Shown here piece by piece: positions 48,623 through 56,518 of a DNA stretch of 64,000 nt (position 1 is the first letter of the stretch; each line of letters starts with the position of its first letter). The stretch covers positions 744,001-808,000 of the forward strand of contig NZ_NNRI01000022.1 of NCBI RefSeq assembly GCF_002270415.1, written 5' to 3'. Source of the DNA: Mesorhizobium sophorae (lineage in GTDB: Bacteria; Pseudomonadota; Alphaproteobacteria; Rhizobiales; Rhizobiaceae). The notes below the pieces were generated by a model that worked only from the letters and a program-made list of their open reading frames with translations, did not search any database and was not told the DNA's origin. The position numbers were made by a program, and so were the translations under genes.

Positions 48623-49204
48623 ATGAGCAGCGCATATCCGCAGATCCATCTGGTCCGCCATGGCGAGACGGCGTGGAGCCTTTCGGGGCAGCACACCGGC
48701 CGCACCGACATGCCCCTGACGCCGGCCGGCGAGGCTGCCGCGCGCGGCGTCGCCGAGCGGTTGAAAGGCCTGTCGTTTTCGGCCGTATGGTCGAGCCCGT
48801 CGCAGCGCGCCTACAACACCAGCGTGCTGGCAGGCTTCGGGGCAGAGAGCGTCAAGAACGACGATCTGCAGGAGTGGGACTACGGCGCCTATGAAGGGCT
48901 GACGACAAAGCAGATCCTGGCCGAGCGGCCGGGCTGGAACGTGTTTCGCGATGGTTGCCCGAAGGGCGAGACGGCGGCCGATGTCGCCGCGCGGGCCGAT
49001 ACGATCGTCGCCGCGCTGCGCAAGGCCAATGCCGACATTCTGGTGTTTTCCAGCGCGCATTTCCTGCGGGTGCTGGCGGCGCGCTGGATCGGCCTGCCGC
49101 CGGAAGGCGGCGCGCTGTTCGTGCTGGACACGGCAAGCATCAGCGTGCTCGGCTACGAGCACGATCTGACCGAGCCGGTCATTCGCAAGTGGAACCAGAA
49201 ATAG
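48623..49204 (+). CDS. Histidine phosphatase (phosphoglycerate mutase-like)
   Basis: A 193-residue histidine phosphatase. The R-H-G motif (L-V-R-H-G-E-T-A-W, residues 10-18) holds the phospho-acceptor His13; the second catalytic His is in S-S-A-H-F-L. The sequence resembles small phosphatases of the GpmB/CobC type rather than glycolytic mutase. Substrate unknown. ATG at 48623. Confidence 0.9.
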   Translation: MSSAYPQIHLVRHGETAWSLSGQHTGRTDMPLTPAGEAAARGVAERLKGLSFSAVWSSPSQRAYNTSVLAGFGAESVKNDDLQEWDYGAYEGLTTKQILAERPGWNVFRDGCPKGETAADVAARADTIVAALRKANADILVFSSAHFLRVLAARWIGLPPEGGALFVLDTASISVLGYEHDLTEPVIRKWNQK

Positions 49205-49205
49205 T

Positions 49206-49619
49206 CTAGGCAACGCCCTGCTTGTCGAACTTCTTGATCGCCTCGGCGGTCACGGGCGTGAAGAAATTCACCAGATTGCCGTCCGGGTCGCGGAAGAGCA
49301 GCGAGCGGTTGCCCCAGGGCATGGTGGTCGGCTTCTGCACGGTTGCGTCCTTGATGGTGTCGGACAGCCTGGCGAATTCCGCATCGACATCGCCGACGCG
49401 GAATTCGATGATGGCGGTGTGGTTGTCGGCGGGGCGGGCGACGTCGCCGCCGAACAGCTGCAAGGTACGCGTGCTGCCGATCGCCAGCGTGCAGGCCGGT
49501 GTCGCCAGTTCGGCGAAGTCTTCGGTGTAGATCGTCACGGGCATGCCGGTGATCTCGCCGTAGAATCGCACGAGGCGCTGGACATCCGACGTGATGATGC
49601 GGACCGAGACGAAATTCAT
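49206..49619 (-). CDS. VOC-family (glyoxalase/bleomycin-resistance fold) protein
   Basis: A 137-residue VOC-fold protein. First module M-N-F-V-S-V-R-I-I-T-S-D-V-Q-R-L-V-R-F-Y-G-E-I-T-G; second module ends F-R-D-P-D-G-N-L-V-N-F-F, the usual metal/ligand strand. The expected first metal-binding His is not seen in the first strand (S-V-R), so it may not be an enzyme. Converges with the phosphatase gene one base apart. Function unknown. Confidence 0.87.
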   Translation of the reverse strand: MNFVSVRIITSDVQRLVRFYGEITGMPVTIYTEDFAELATPACTLAIGSTRTLQLFGGDVARPADNHTAIIEFRVGDVDAEFARLSDTIKDATVQKPTTMPWGNRSLLFRDPDGNLVNFFTPVTAEAIKKFDKQGVA

Positions 49620-49679
49620 CGCATTTGCTCCCTGATTTGCTGGAGCCACGGTCGGGCTCGTGCGCAGATATAGACCAGC

Positions 49680-49705
49680 CCTCCTGACAGCTTCCCGTCA
49701 GGAGG
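49680..49705 (-). terminator. Hairpin at the end of the ECF sigma gene
   Basis: CCTCCTGAC (49680-49688) and GTCAGGAGG (49697-49705), perfect 9-base stem with an 8-base loop. It overlaps the stop codon of the sigma factor gene. No T run follows on the minus strand. Confidence 0.55.
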
Positions 49706-50744
49706 CCGGCCAGACAGGCGGCAGGCCGAAGGGAGCAAAAAGGTCGGGGCCGAGCGGGCCGACATAGACCGTCAGCGAGGCGATCCCGCCGTCGGCCGGC
49801 TCGATGATATGCAGCGACTGGGCGCGCCATTCCGAATCCTGATGGCGCCGCGCATAGATCGCGACCGCGGGCTGGCCGTTCGCGCGGGTGGCGACCGGCT
49901 GGTAGCCGGCGAAATTGCCCCAGACAGTCTTGAAGAAACCATGGATCGCCTGGCGGCCCTGATACCAGTCCAGCCATGGCGGCATGTGATAGGTGGCGTC
50001 CTCGCGCAGCAGCTCGATGAAGCCGTCGAGGTTGGCGGACTGCCAGGCTTGCATGTAGCGCTCCAGCAGCAGGCCCTCTTCGCCGGTGGGCCGCGACCGC
50101 TGCAGCGGACGCCCCTGCGGATAGCGTGCCCCAAGCGTTGCGCGGGCCCGCTGCAGGGCGCTGTTGATCGAAGCGGCGGAGCCGCCCAGCAATTGCGCGC
50201 TCTCGAGCGCCGACCAGCCCAGCACGTCGCACAGCAAAAGGGCGGCGCGCTGCGTGGGCGGCAAGGACTGGATCGCGGCGACGAAGGCGAGTTGCACCGC
50301 TTCGCGGGTCTCGTAGCGCGCTTCCGGGCCCGGCTCGCCGTCGATAAGGTCCGGCAGCTCGGTGTCCGGGTAGGGCTCCAGCCAGGCGAGTTCGGCGGCG
50401 GGCCCGGCAGCGGCGCGCCCCTCGGACGGCGGCCTTCCGGGCTGCTCGACAATGCGATGCGCCGATGACCTCGCGTTGATGGCGTTGAGGCAACTGTTGG
50501 TGGCGATGGTGTAGAGCCAGCCGCGCAGCGAGCCGCGGCCATCGAATTGCGACCGGCCGCGCCAGGCTTTCAGGAACGTGTCCTGGACGAGGTCGTCGGC
50601 CTCGTGCAGCGTGCCCATCATCCGGTAGCAATGCAGCTTGAGTGCGCGGCGATGGGCCATTGTCAGGCGCTCGAAGGCCAGCCGGTCGAGGATCGGCTGG
50701 CCTTGCTCGCCCATTGGCTCAAGCGGGCCAGGAGCGTCTGTCAT
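49698..50744 (-). CDS. ECF sigma factor with C-terminal SnoaL domain
   Basis: A 348-residue ECF-type sigma-70 factor. Region 2 (R-A-L-K-L-H-C-Y-R-M-M-G-T-L-H-E-A-D-D-L-V-Q-D-T-F) and region 4 (L-P-P-T-Q-R-A-A-L-L-L-C-D-V-L-G-W-S) are followed by a SnoaL-like domain (about 235-345), as in SigG/SigJ-type or ECF41-like factors, where the extension replaces a separate anti-sigma factor. It follows an SDR gene by 42 bases on the same strand; a similar pairing with oxidoreductases is known for these sigma groups. Confidence 0.88.
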   Translation of the reverse strand: MTDAPGPLEPMGEQGQPILDRLAFERLTMAHRRALKLHCYRMMGTLHEADDLVQDTFLKAWRGRSQFDGRGSLRGWLYTIATNSCLNAINARSSAHRIVEQPGRPPSEGRAAAGPAAELAWLEPYPDTELPDLIDGEPGPEARYETREAVQLAFVAAIQSLPPTQRAALLLCDVLGWSALESAQLLGGSAASINSALQRARATLGARYPQGRPLQRSRPTGEEGLLLERYMQAWQSANLDGFIELLREDATYHMPPWLDWYQGRQAIHGFFKTVWGNFAGYQPVATRANGQPAVAIYARRHQDSEWRAQSLHIIEPADGGIASLTVYVGPLGPDLFAPFGLPPVWPAS

Positions 50745-50786
50745 GTCGAGCCCATTGGGTTGAATTCGACTGGCATCCTGCGCGCC

Positions 50787-51533
50787 TCATGCCGCCGCCG
50801 CAAGTCCGCTGCCGCTGACGGTGAAGGAGACGCCTTGCAGCTTGCCACCGGCGAGCGTGACCACGGCGTGCCCGACATCGGCCGGTGTCTGCATGTCGGT
50901 CATGCTGGCGAGGAAATCCGCCGGGCTGATGCCGAGATAGGCCGAGACGCCGTCGATGCCGCGCTGGCCGACGCCGGTGTCCGGCATGATCCGCATCGGC
51001 ACCAGCGCCATGAAGCGCAGGCCAAGGCCGAGCCGGTCGGCTTCCTTCTGGCAATGGGCGGCAAGGAACATCTGCATGCGCTTGGCGCCGGAATAGCCGC
51101 CGGAGTTCGGTGGGCCGCCGCTGAGCGCCGCGCCACTGGAGATCAGCACCACGCGGCTACCCGGCTTCAGCCGGCCCTGAAGTGCGGCCTTGCAAAACAG
51201 GAACGATGCCTTGACGTCCATGTCCCAGTTCGCGGAGAAGTCGTCCCAGCTTTGGTCCTGGACCGGCGCCGACGGGGCAAGGGCGCCGGCGCAGATCACT
51301 AGAACATCCGGCTCCAACGCGGCGAACACCGCATCGGGCGCGATCTCCTGCGTGGCGTCGACCGCCAATGTCTTCACCCTGGGTTTCTCCCAGGACAGCT
51401 GTTTCAGATCGGCTGCACCCCGGGCTACGGCGAGCACCGTCGCACCCTCGCTGAGTGTGGTTTCGACGATCGCGCGGCCGACGCCCCGGCTGCCTCCGAC
51501 GATGACGACATTCTGACCTTGTAACGATGCCAT
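50787..51533 (-). CDS. SDR-family oxidoreductase
   Basis: A 248-residue short-chain dehydrogenase with G-G-S-R-G-V-G (13-19), the catalytic S-S-G and Y-S-G-A-K. The usual N-N-A-G is replaced by V-I-C-A-G. It is upstream of, and probably co-transcribed with, the ECF sigma gene, and may be its main target. Substrate unknown. Confidence 0.88.
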   Translation of the reverse strand: MASLQGQNVVIVGGSRGVGRAIVETTLSEGATVLAVARGAADLKQLSWEKPRVKTLAVDATQEIAPDAVFAALEPDVLVICAGALAPSAPVQDQSWDDFSANWDMDVKASFLFCKAALQGRLKPGSRVVLISSGAALSGGPPNSGGYSGAKRMQMFLAAHCQKEADRLGLGLRFMALVPMRIMPDTGVGQRGIDGVSAYLGISPADFLASMTDMQTPADVGHAVVTLAGGKLQGVSFTVSGSGLAAAA

Positions 51534-51668
51534 GGATCACCTCGCTTCTTCCGGCCGCCGGACCATTCCAGCGCCTGTAGATCAGGACAGCGCGCGTGAG
51601 CGGAAATCATCGGTGGGGGGCAAGAATTTTTTGGAGGTGTCGCGGTTGAAGGGGCCTGCACCCGCCAC

Positions 51669-52460
51669 TTACCCCGCCAGCAGCGCCAATTCCTCCGGCG
51701 TCAGGTGCCGCGCCGTGCCCTTGGCGAGTTCGCCGAGTTGCAGGCGGCCGATGGCGATGCGGATCAGCCGCAGCACTTCGATGTCATGCGCGGCGAGCAG
51801 GCGGCGGATGTGGCGGTTGCGGCCCTCGTCGAGCACGATCTCCAGCCAGGCGGTGCGGCCGCCGCTGCGCAGAAGCTCGATCGCGTTCGTGGTCAGGGTC
51901 TCGCCGTCGACGGTCACGCCGGCGCGCAATCTTTCCAGCATCGCCGCGTCGGGCACCGTGCCGATCTGCACGTGGTAGGTCTTGGGCAGATGTGAGGCCG
52001 GGTCCATCAGCCGGTTAGCAAACTGGGTGTCGTTGGTCATCAACAGCAAGCCTTCGCTCGCCTTGTCGAGCCGGCCGACCGGCGAGACGAAGGGCAGGTC
52101 GAGCCCGTCGAGGCAGGCATAGACGGTGTCGCGCTGTTGCGGGTCGTCGCGGGTGGTGACCAGACCGCGCGGCTTGTTGAGGATGAGATAGACCTTGCGC
52201 TCGGCAACCACGGGCCGGTCGTCGACGACGATGCGGTCGCGGTTGAGGTCGACGCGAAGGGCCGCATTGCGCACCACCTTGCCGCCGACGCGTACGCGCC
52301 CCTCGGCGATCAGCACCTCGGCCTGCGTGCGCGAGCACAGGCCGAGCTTCGACAAAGCGCGGTTGAGGCTGACGCCAGGCGGTTTGCCAGTGTGCGGCTT
52401 GCCAGCGCGAGCGTTGCCGGCAGGTGGCCTGCTGTTGGGCGGTGGTGGTCGTGCGGCCAT
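51669..52460 (-). CDS. Pseudouridine synthase (RsuA/RluB/RluE family)
   Basis: A 263-residue enzyme isomerising a uridine in rRNA. A 25-residue basic/proline-rich leader precedes an S4 RNA-binding domain (L-N-R-A-L-S-K-L-G-L-C-S-R) and a catalytic domain with the motif P-V-G-R-L-D-K-A-S-E-G-L-L (catalytic Asp). It cannot be assigned to one rRNA position by eye. The last strand R-L-Q-L-G-E-L is typical. Stands alone. Confidence 0.92.
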   Translation of the reverse strand: MAARPPPPNSRPPAGNARAGKPHTGKPPGVSLNRALSKLGLCSRTQAEVLIAEGRVRVGGKVVRNAALRVDLNRDRIVVDDRPVVAERKVYLILNKPRGLVTTRDDPQQRDTVYACLDGLDLPFVSPVGRLDKASEGLLLMTNDTQFANRLMDPASHLPKTYHVQIGTVPDAAMLERLRAGVTVDGETLTTNAIELLRSGGRTAWLEIVLDEGRNRHIRRLLAAHDIEVLRLIRIAIGRLQLGELAKGTARHLTPEELALLAG

Positions 52461-52597
52461 GCTGCTGCGGATCGGTCCGTTGTGTCAGACAGATGCCACG
52501 GGCCACGACGGTTTCGCAAGCCGGATGCGGCGAGGCTCGCTCACATGCGGCGATGGCGGGCTGTCTCCTTCCACGAAGCTGTTCTTACCGGAGGAGG

Positions 52598-53422
52598 CTA
52601 TTCCCGCCCGTTGAAGAACGCCGTCAGCACGGGCGCGTGCGCGGCGGGTTTCAGCATGTGGTTCTGGCCGGCCAGGGTCCGGTAGCGGGCATTGGGCAGC
52701 GCCTCGGCCAGCGCCTTGTTGCCACGCTGCATCCAGAGCGGGCTCTTGCCGCCATCGGTCACCAGGATCGGCACGTGCACCGAAGCCCAGCGGGCAGGGT
52801 CTAGCATCTTGCCGCGTTGATCGCCCTCGACGATGGCGCCGTCATAGGGCAATGTATGCGCCACCGCCTTGAGTTTGCGCCAGATCGGCGTCAGCCGCAT
52901 GAAGACAATCAGCAGGCCGGGCATGCCGACCGATTTGAGGAAGGCGGTCACGGCGTCGCCACGCCGGTCTTCGGCGATCGCGGCCCGGATCGCTGCCCAG
53001 TCGCCTTGCGTGGTCTTGCGGCTGTCGTCAACGATCAGCGGCGCTTCGTAGAGCGCCAACTTGCCGATGCCAGGCAGGCGGCTTGCCGCCATCAGCGCCA
53101 GCATGGCGCCCGACGACATGCCCCAGACGAACGCCTCGCCGCCGGCTGCCTGGAGCACGGCCTCGATGTCGTCGACCTCGCGCTCGACCACGTAGGGCGC
53201 GGTGTCGCCGCTGTCGCCACGACCACGGCGGTCATAGCGGAACACGGTGAAGCTACCTTCAAGCGCCCTGGCGAGTGGAAGGCTCGGGCCCATGGTGCGG
53301 GAACAGAGCGCGCCGTCGACCAGGATGAGCGGATGGCCCTGGCCACGGCGCTCGCAGGCGATCGGCGTTCCATCCCGCGACAGGACTGCCTGCGTGGTCG
53401 GCTCGGCGTTTTCAGCCAGCAT
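52598..53422 (-). CDS. Alpha/beta hydrolase
   Basis: A 274-residue alpha/beta hydrolase. Nucleophile elbow G-M-S-S-G (S103), oxyanion region D-G-A-L-C and the C-terminal catalytic His in G-Q-N-H-M-L are visible; an R-Y-D-R-R-G-R-G-D-S block is typical. Substrate unknown. The start overlaps the SRPBCC gene by 11 bases, so it is the third gene of the ArsR-SRPBCC-hydrolase operon. Confidence 0.9.
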   Translation of the reverse strand: MLAENAEPTTQAVLSRDGTPIACERRGQGHPLILVDGALCSRTMGPSLPLARALEGSFTVFRYDRRGRGDSGDTAPYVVEREVDDIEAVLQAAGGEAFVWGMSSGAMLALMAASRLPGIGKLALYEAPLIVDDSRKTTQGDWAAIRAAIAEDRRGDAVTAFLKSVGMPGLLIVFMRLTPIWRKLKAVAHTLPYDGAIVEGDQRGKMLDPARWASVHVPILVTDGGKSPLWMQRGNKALAEALPNARYRTLAGQNHMLKPAAHAPVLTAFFNGRE

Positions 53423-53906
53423 GGTTGCCTCCGATCAGTTGCTCGAGCCGGTCGAAGCTCTGAGTCCAGCCGCCGCGCATGCCGAGTGCCAGCAGGCGCT
53501 CGCGGTCGGCAGCGCTGGCCAGCGTCACCTCGAAATGGACGTGGGTTCGCTGCGCATCCGGCGTGAAAGTCACCGTATGGCGGCTTTGCCCCGGTGGCTT
53601 GCCGGCCCATTCGCGCAATTCGGGATCCGGCTCGTCGGAATAGACCAGTCGGCTGTTCCCCACGATTTCGAGATAGCTGCCCTGGTTGCGGTAGAGCGCG
53701 CCGCTCGAGGTGCGCATGTCGATGCGCCAGCGGCCGCCGACGCGCAGGTCGAGCACACAATGCGGGATGGTGCAGTCCTTGATGCCCCACCATTGCGCCA
53801 CCAGCGCAGGATCGGTCCACAGCCGGAAGACACGCTCGACCGGGGCGTGGAAAGTCCGCTCGATGGCAAAGCTGCGGTCGTCCGCCGAGGCCATGGGCGC
53901 GCTCAT
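53412..53906 (-). CDS. SRPBCC (AHSA1-like) domain protein
   Basis: A 164-residue AHSA1-like protein: F-H-A-P-V-E-R-V-F-R-L-W-T-D-P-A-L-V-A-Q-W-W-G is a strong family signature, followed by D-L-R-V-G-G-R-W-R-I-D-M. The ATG at 53906 overlaps the ArsR stop (ATGA); an upstream start at 53966 would lie within the ArsR gene. Ligand unknown. Second ArsR-SRPBCC pair in the window. Confidence 0.9.
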   Translation of the reverse strand: MSAPMASADDRSFAIERTFHAPVERVFRLWTDPALVAQWWGIKDCTIPHCVLDLRVGGRWRIDMRTSSGALYRNQGSYLEIVGNSRLVYSDEPDPELREWAGKPPGQSRHTVTFTPDAQRTHVHFEVTLASAADRERLLALGMRGGWTQSFDRLEQLIGGNHAG

Positions 53907-54238
53907 TCCGGTTTGTCCGCGTCGCGCCGCAGCAAGTCCTCCATGCGGTCGAAACGGCCTTCCCAAAGCTTGCGGTAGCCGTCGAGCCAGCGGTCGATGT
54001 CGCGCAGCGGCTTGAGTTCGATGCGGCTCAGATGCTTCTGCGCCGACCGGCTGCGCGTGACGAGGCCTGCCTGCTCCAGCACGCCGACATGCTTGGAGAT
54101 CGCCCGCACGGTCAGCGCGAAAGGTTGCGCCAGTTCGGCGACCGAGGCTTCGCCGTCGAGCAACCGGGCAAGGATGGCGCGGCGCGTCGGATCGGCCAGC
54201 GCGGCGAATGTGTCGTCGAGGGAGATTTGAGTTGCCAT
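53903..54238 (-). CDS. ArsR-family repressor of the second SRPBCC operon
   Basis: A 111-residue ArsR protein: F-A-A-L-A-D-P-T-R-R-A-I-L-A-R-L at the start, HTH V-A-E-L-A...V-R-A-I-S-K-H-V-G-V-L, and a C-terminal helix W-L-D-G-Y-R-K-L-W-E-G-R-F. No metal-binding cysteines. Two tandem 16-base palindromic sites and a promoter lie directly upstream. Represses its own operon by inference. Confidence 0.92.
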   Translation of the reverse strand: MATQISLDDTFAALADPTRRAILARLLDGEASVAELAQPFALTVRAISKHVGVLEQAGLVTRSRSAQKHLSRIELKPLRDIDRWLDGYRKLWEGRFDRMEDLLRRDADKPE

Positions 54239-54241
54239 TAT

Positions 54242-54299
54242 GGAACCATTTAGTTCTGGAACTAGTTGGTTCTATAAAGCAATCGGCGCGTCACGTCAA
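54242..54299 (-). promoter_or_regulatory. Tandem operator and promoter of the ArsR-SRPBCC-hydrolase operon
   Basis: Two 16-base sites in direct tandem: GGAACCATTTAGTTCT (54242-54257) and GGAACTAGTTGGTTCT (54258-54273), each with GGAAC/GTTCT arms. On the minus strand a -35 TTGACG (54299-54294) and a -10 TATAGA (54276-54271) are 17 bases apart, so the second site overlaps the -10. The first site starts four bases before the ATG. Confidence 0.7.
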
Positions 54300-54310
54300 C
54301 GGTGACCGCC

Positions 54311-54679
54311 TCACGCCGCTTGCAGAACCCACAGAAGGTGACCGTAACGGCGGAAGTAGCGTGCCACCAGGCGCTGCTGTCTGGCTCTGATGAGGTCGGG
54401 CAGGCGCCGCTCCTGGCGCCAGCGCGGCATGTTGCGCCAGAAGGCGATGAAGCGGGCGGCGTCCTCGATCGCTTCTTGCGCCGACAGCGCCGGACCGATC
54501 GCCGCCAGGAACAGCGCCTGCGAATGTTTCAGTGCATCGATGACGGCCTTGCGCCTGACATGATCCTGGCGGGCGCGCTCGATGCCGTTGCGGCGGATTG
54601 CGTCGAAAGCTTCGAGCAGAGCAGGGCTGTCGCCGGTGTAACCGCAGGCGCGGGCGAAATCGGCGGCAAGGGCGTCCAT
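54311..54679 (-). CDS. Helical hypothetical protein
   Basis: A 122-residue, apparently all-helical protein rich in A, R and L (M-D-A-L-A-A-D-F-A-R-A-C at the start, F-R-R-Y-G-H-L-L-W-V-L near the end). The ATG at 54679 has GGGAG upstream; a GTG two codons earlier is possible. It lies between the ArsR operator and the zinc-ribbon gene, facing away from the latter. Not recognised. Confidence 0.55.
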   Translation of the reverse strand: MDALAADFARACGYTGDSPALLEAFDAIRRNGIERARQDHVRRKAVIDALKHSQALFLAAIGPALSAQEAIEDAARFIAFWRNMPRWRQERRLPDLIRARQQRLVARYFRRYGHLLWVLQAA

Positions 54680-54720
54680 CGTCACTCCCGGATACGATGC
54701 GGCGGGCGGTTCGCGCCCCG

Positions 54721-54756
54721 ACTCACATTTGTGAGTTTATATAAGCATAACTCAAA
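54721..54756 (+). promoter_or_regulatory. Operator shared with the S24-type repressor promoter (copy 1)
   Basis: Contains ACTCAC-ATTT-GTGAGT (54721-54736), TGAGTT/AACTCA arms (54732-54754), and the 17-mer TATAAGCATAACTCAAA (54740-54756), whose exact reverse complement occurs at 55951-55967. It lies 110 bases before the zinc-ribbon gene and 42 bases from the 54679 gene on the other strand. Candidate site for the repressor at 55196-55891. Confidence 0.6.
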
Positions 54757-54865
54757 TAAATGTAGAAGAAAAACTTTTGGGAATCTTTGAGATGGGCGAC
54801 TCGACTCGCGGTCTAAAACACAGGATTATGCGAACAAATCAGGAACAAAAGACGAGGCAGAGGCG

Positions 54866-55168
54866 ATGGCATTGCCAGGCAAGGAACCAGTAATCGCGCA
54901 TGTCGCCTCGATATCGGTCGAGTGCGCCGATTGCGGCCGCAACAGATGGTGGCGGCCCGATCAGCTGAAGCGGTTCGGGGTGTCGGGGAATACGCCGCTG
55001 GCCGCCCTTTCAGGCCGCATCGTCTGCTCGGCCTGCCGCGCCGACGGGCTGCCGGGCGTGGCCATTTCGATCCAGGCGGCGTTCATCGACGAGCGCCAGC
55101 GCGTGCGCAGCGAAGCCCGGATGCTGAACGACCGCGAGGCGCCGCTCGAGGGAGCGAGGCGGGCGTGA
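54866..55168 (+). CDS. Small zinc-ribbon protein
   Basis: A 100-residue protein with two C-x-x-C pairs, C20/C23 (C-A-D-C-G) and C54/C57 (C-S-A-C), probably one zinc site. Between them is W-W-R-P-D-Q-L. The fold suggests nucleic-acid or protein binding. Carries the shared 17-base motif in its promoter, so likely under the S24-type repressor. Converges with the repressor gene. Function unknown. Confidence 0.62.
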   Translation: MALPGKEPVIAHVASISVECADCGRNRWWRPDQLKRFGVSGNTPLAALSGRIVCSACRADGLPGVAISIQAAFIDERQRVRSEARMLNDREAPLEGARRA

Positions 55169-55195
55169 GGAGAGGGCGCTGCGGGAGCCGCCACC

Positions 55196-55891
55196 CTAAT
55201 ACCCCAGCAGTTCCTTGAGCGGGATGACGCGCCAGACCTGTTTTATGGCGTAGCGGTTGAAGGTCAGCGTCTTCGGCGGATTGTACTGCTCGACCACCAG
55301 CTCGGCGGTGGTGCGCTTGACCAGCTTCTTGATGAAGGCTTTGCCGTTGCGCTCGTTCTCTTCGGGAAAGGTCTCGATCACGACATGGTCGCCGGGCACC
55401 GCCTCACGGCCGCCGCAGTAGATCATGTCGCCGGGTTCGTAGCGCGGCACCATGGAATCGGACAGCACGTGCAGCGCAAACACCTTGGGGAGGTTGCGGA
55501 TGCCGGGCGGACGCTGGACATAGCCGGCCGGCTCGCCGTTCAAGGTGAAGTCGCCGTCATCGCCGCCGACGGCGGCGCCCAACACCGGGATATCCATCGG
55601 TCCGGCGGGCGGTGCGCCGGCATCGGTGACGATCTCCACGTCGGCGACCGGGCCGGCATCGTCGAGGAAGACAACCTCGCCCTTGCCCAACGCCACCGGG
55701 TCGACGCGCAGGAAGGCGGCGGTCTTCAACAGGTTCTCGGTCTTGGGCAGGTTTCGGCCGGTTTCCCAATTGCCGACGGCCGCGACATCGGTGTCGTTGT
55801 GCTCGGCAATGTGGCGCATGACCAGGCCGCGCTGCTTGCGCGCCTGGCGGATCGCGGCCCCGACCTTGATTGACAGTTGCGTTTTTGCCAT
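55196..55891 (-). CDS. XRE-S24 (LexA/CI-like) repressor
   Basis: A 231-residue repressor with an N-terminal Xre HTH (about 10-65: I-R-Q-A-R-K-Q-R-G-L-V-M-R-H-I-A, then V-A-A-V-G-N-W-E-T-G) and a C-terminal S24 peptidase domain. The Ser-Lys dyad is present: S146 in S-D-S-M and K188/K189 in A-F-I-K-K-L. The linker has G-A-A-V-G-G, a possible cleavage region. Such proteins control prophages or stress genes and can self-cleave after DNA damage. The ATG at 55891 is followed by conserved sequence; the start at 55900 is an alternative. Confidence 0.88.
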   Translation of the reverse strand: MAKTQLSIKVGAAIRQARKQRGLVMRHIAEHNDTDVAAVGNWETGRNLPKTENLLKTAAFLRVDPVALGKGEVVFLDDAGPVADVEIVTDAGAPPAGPMDIPVLGAAVGGDDGDFTLNGEPAGYVQRPPGIRNLPKVFALHVLSDSMVPRYEPGDMIYCGGREAVPGDHVVIETFPEENERNGKAFIKKLVKRTTAELVVEQYNPPKTLTFNRYAIKQVWRVIPLKELLGY

Positions 55892-55950
55892 GGCGCGCAT
55901 GTGAGCGATGAAAGTGGCTCTCGTCTATGAAAGAATGGCTTGCATATATT

Positions 55951-55983
55951 TTTGAGTTATGCTTATATGCAGACATGCATAAC
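55951..55983. promoter_or_regulatory. Operator shared with 54721-54756 (copy 2)
   Basis: TTTGAGTTATGCTTATA (55951-55967) is the exact reverse complement of the motif at 54740-54756. A second half-site GCATAAC (55977-55983) pairs with GTTATGC (55956-55962). It lies 60 bases before the repressor start on the minus strand and covers the ATG at 55975 of the divergent gene. Candidate autoregulatory site. Confidence 0.65.
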
Positions 55984-56391
55984 CTGTCCAGATTCGATGG
56001 CGCCGTGGCGCCGGCCTCGCATGAGGCGCACCCGGCGGTCACCACCGCCAGCCATTCCCTTCCGCCCCGGCCGTCCTCCTCCCCGGCCGGAGCGAAGCCC
56101 GAGGCGCCTTGCCTGATTGCATCGGCCTCGGATCCGGTCCGCCCGTCACCGGCGACCGGAACGGCCGGAGCCGCCGCTCCCAGCGGCTCCGGCCCCCAAT
56201 TCGATCGAGATGGCGCTGGCCAGGATTTTGCCGGTCCAGCTGACCGGTCATGCATCCGCACGCAGGATGGCACCGTCATCCTGTTCGATCCGCTGGCGGG
56301 CAGGGCGGTTTCGGCCTCCGACAGAAAAACGGCCGAGGCGCGGCTTTCGCGCCTCGCTGAACCGGCCAGGCGGCGAGCCCGCTCCCGGTGA
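55975..56391 (+). CDS. Hypothetical protein divergent from the S24 repressor
   Basis: A 138-residue frame. It is low-complexity (A/P/S-rich) through residue 85, then has a better ordered tail with D-G-T-V-I-L-F-D-P-L-A-G-R-A-V. The ATG at 55975 lies inside the shared operator, which supports a regulated gene. No HTH is visible, so it is not a Cro-like partner. Reality is moderately supported. Confidence 0.48.
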   Translation: MHNLSRFDGAVAPASHEAHPAVTTASHSLPPRPSSSPAGAKPEAPCLIASASDPVRPSPATGTAGAAAPSGSGPQFDRDGAGQDFAGPADRSCIRTQDGTVILFDPLAGRAVSASDRKTAEARLSRLAEPARRRARSR

Positions 56392-56518
56392 GGCTGAACC
56401 GGCGCCAGCCGGCCCCCCGAACAGACAACCCTGACTGCGGTCCAGGCACCGGACCGAGACCGCTCACGCTTGCCCGACGGCGCACGGCCGAAGGCAGAAT
56501 TTTGAATGGAGCCTTGAG

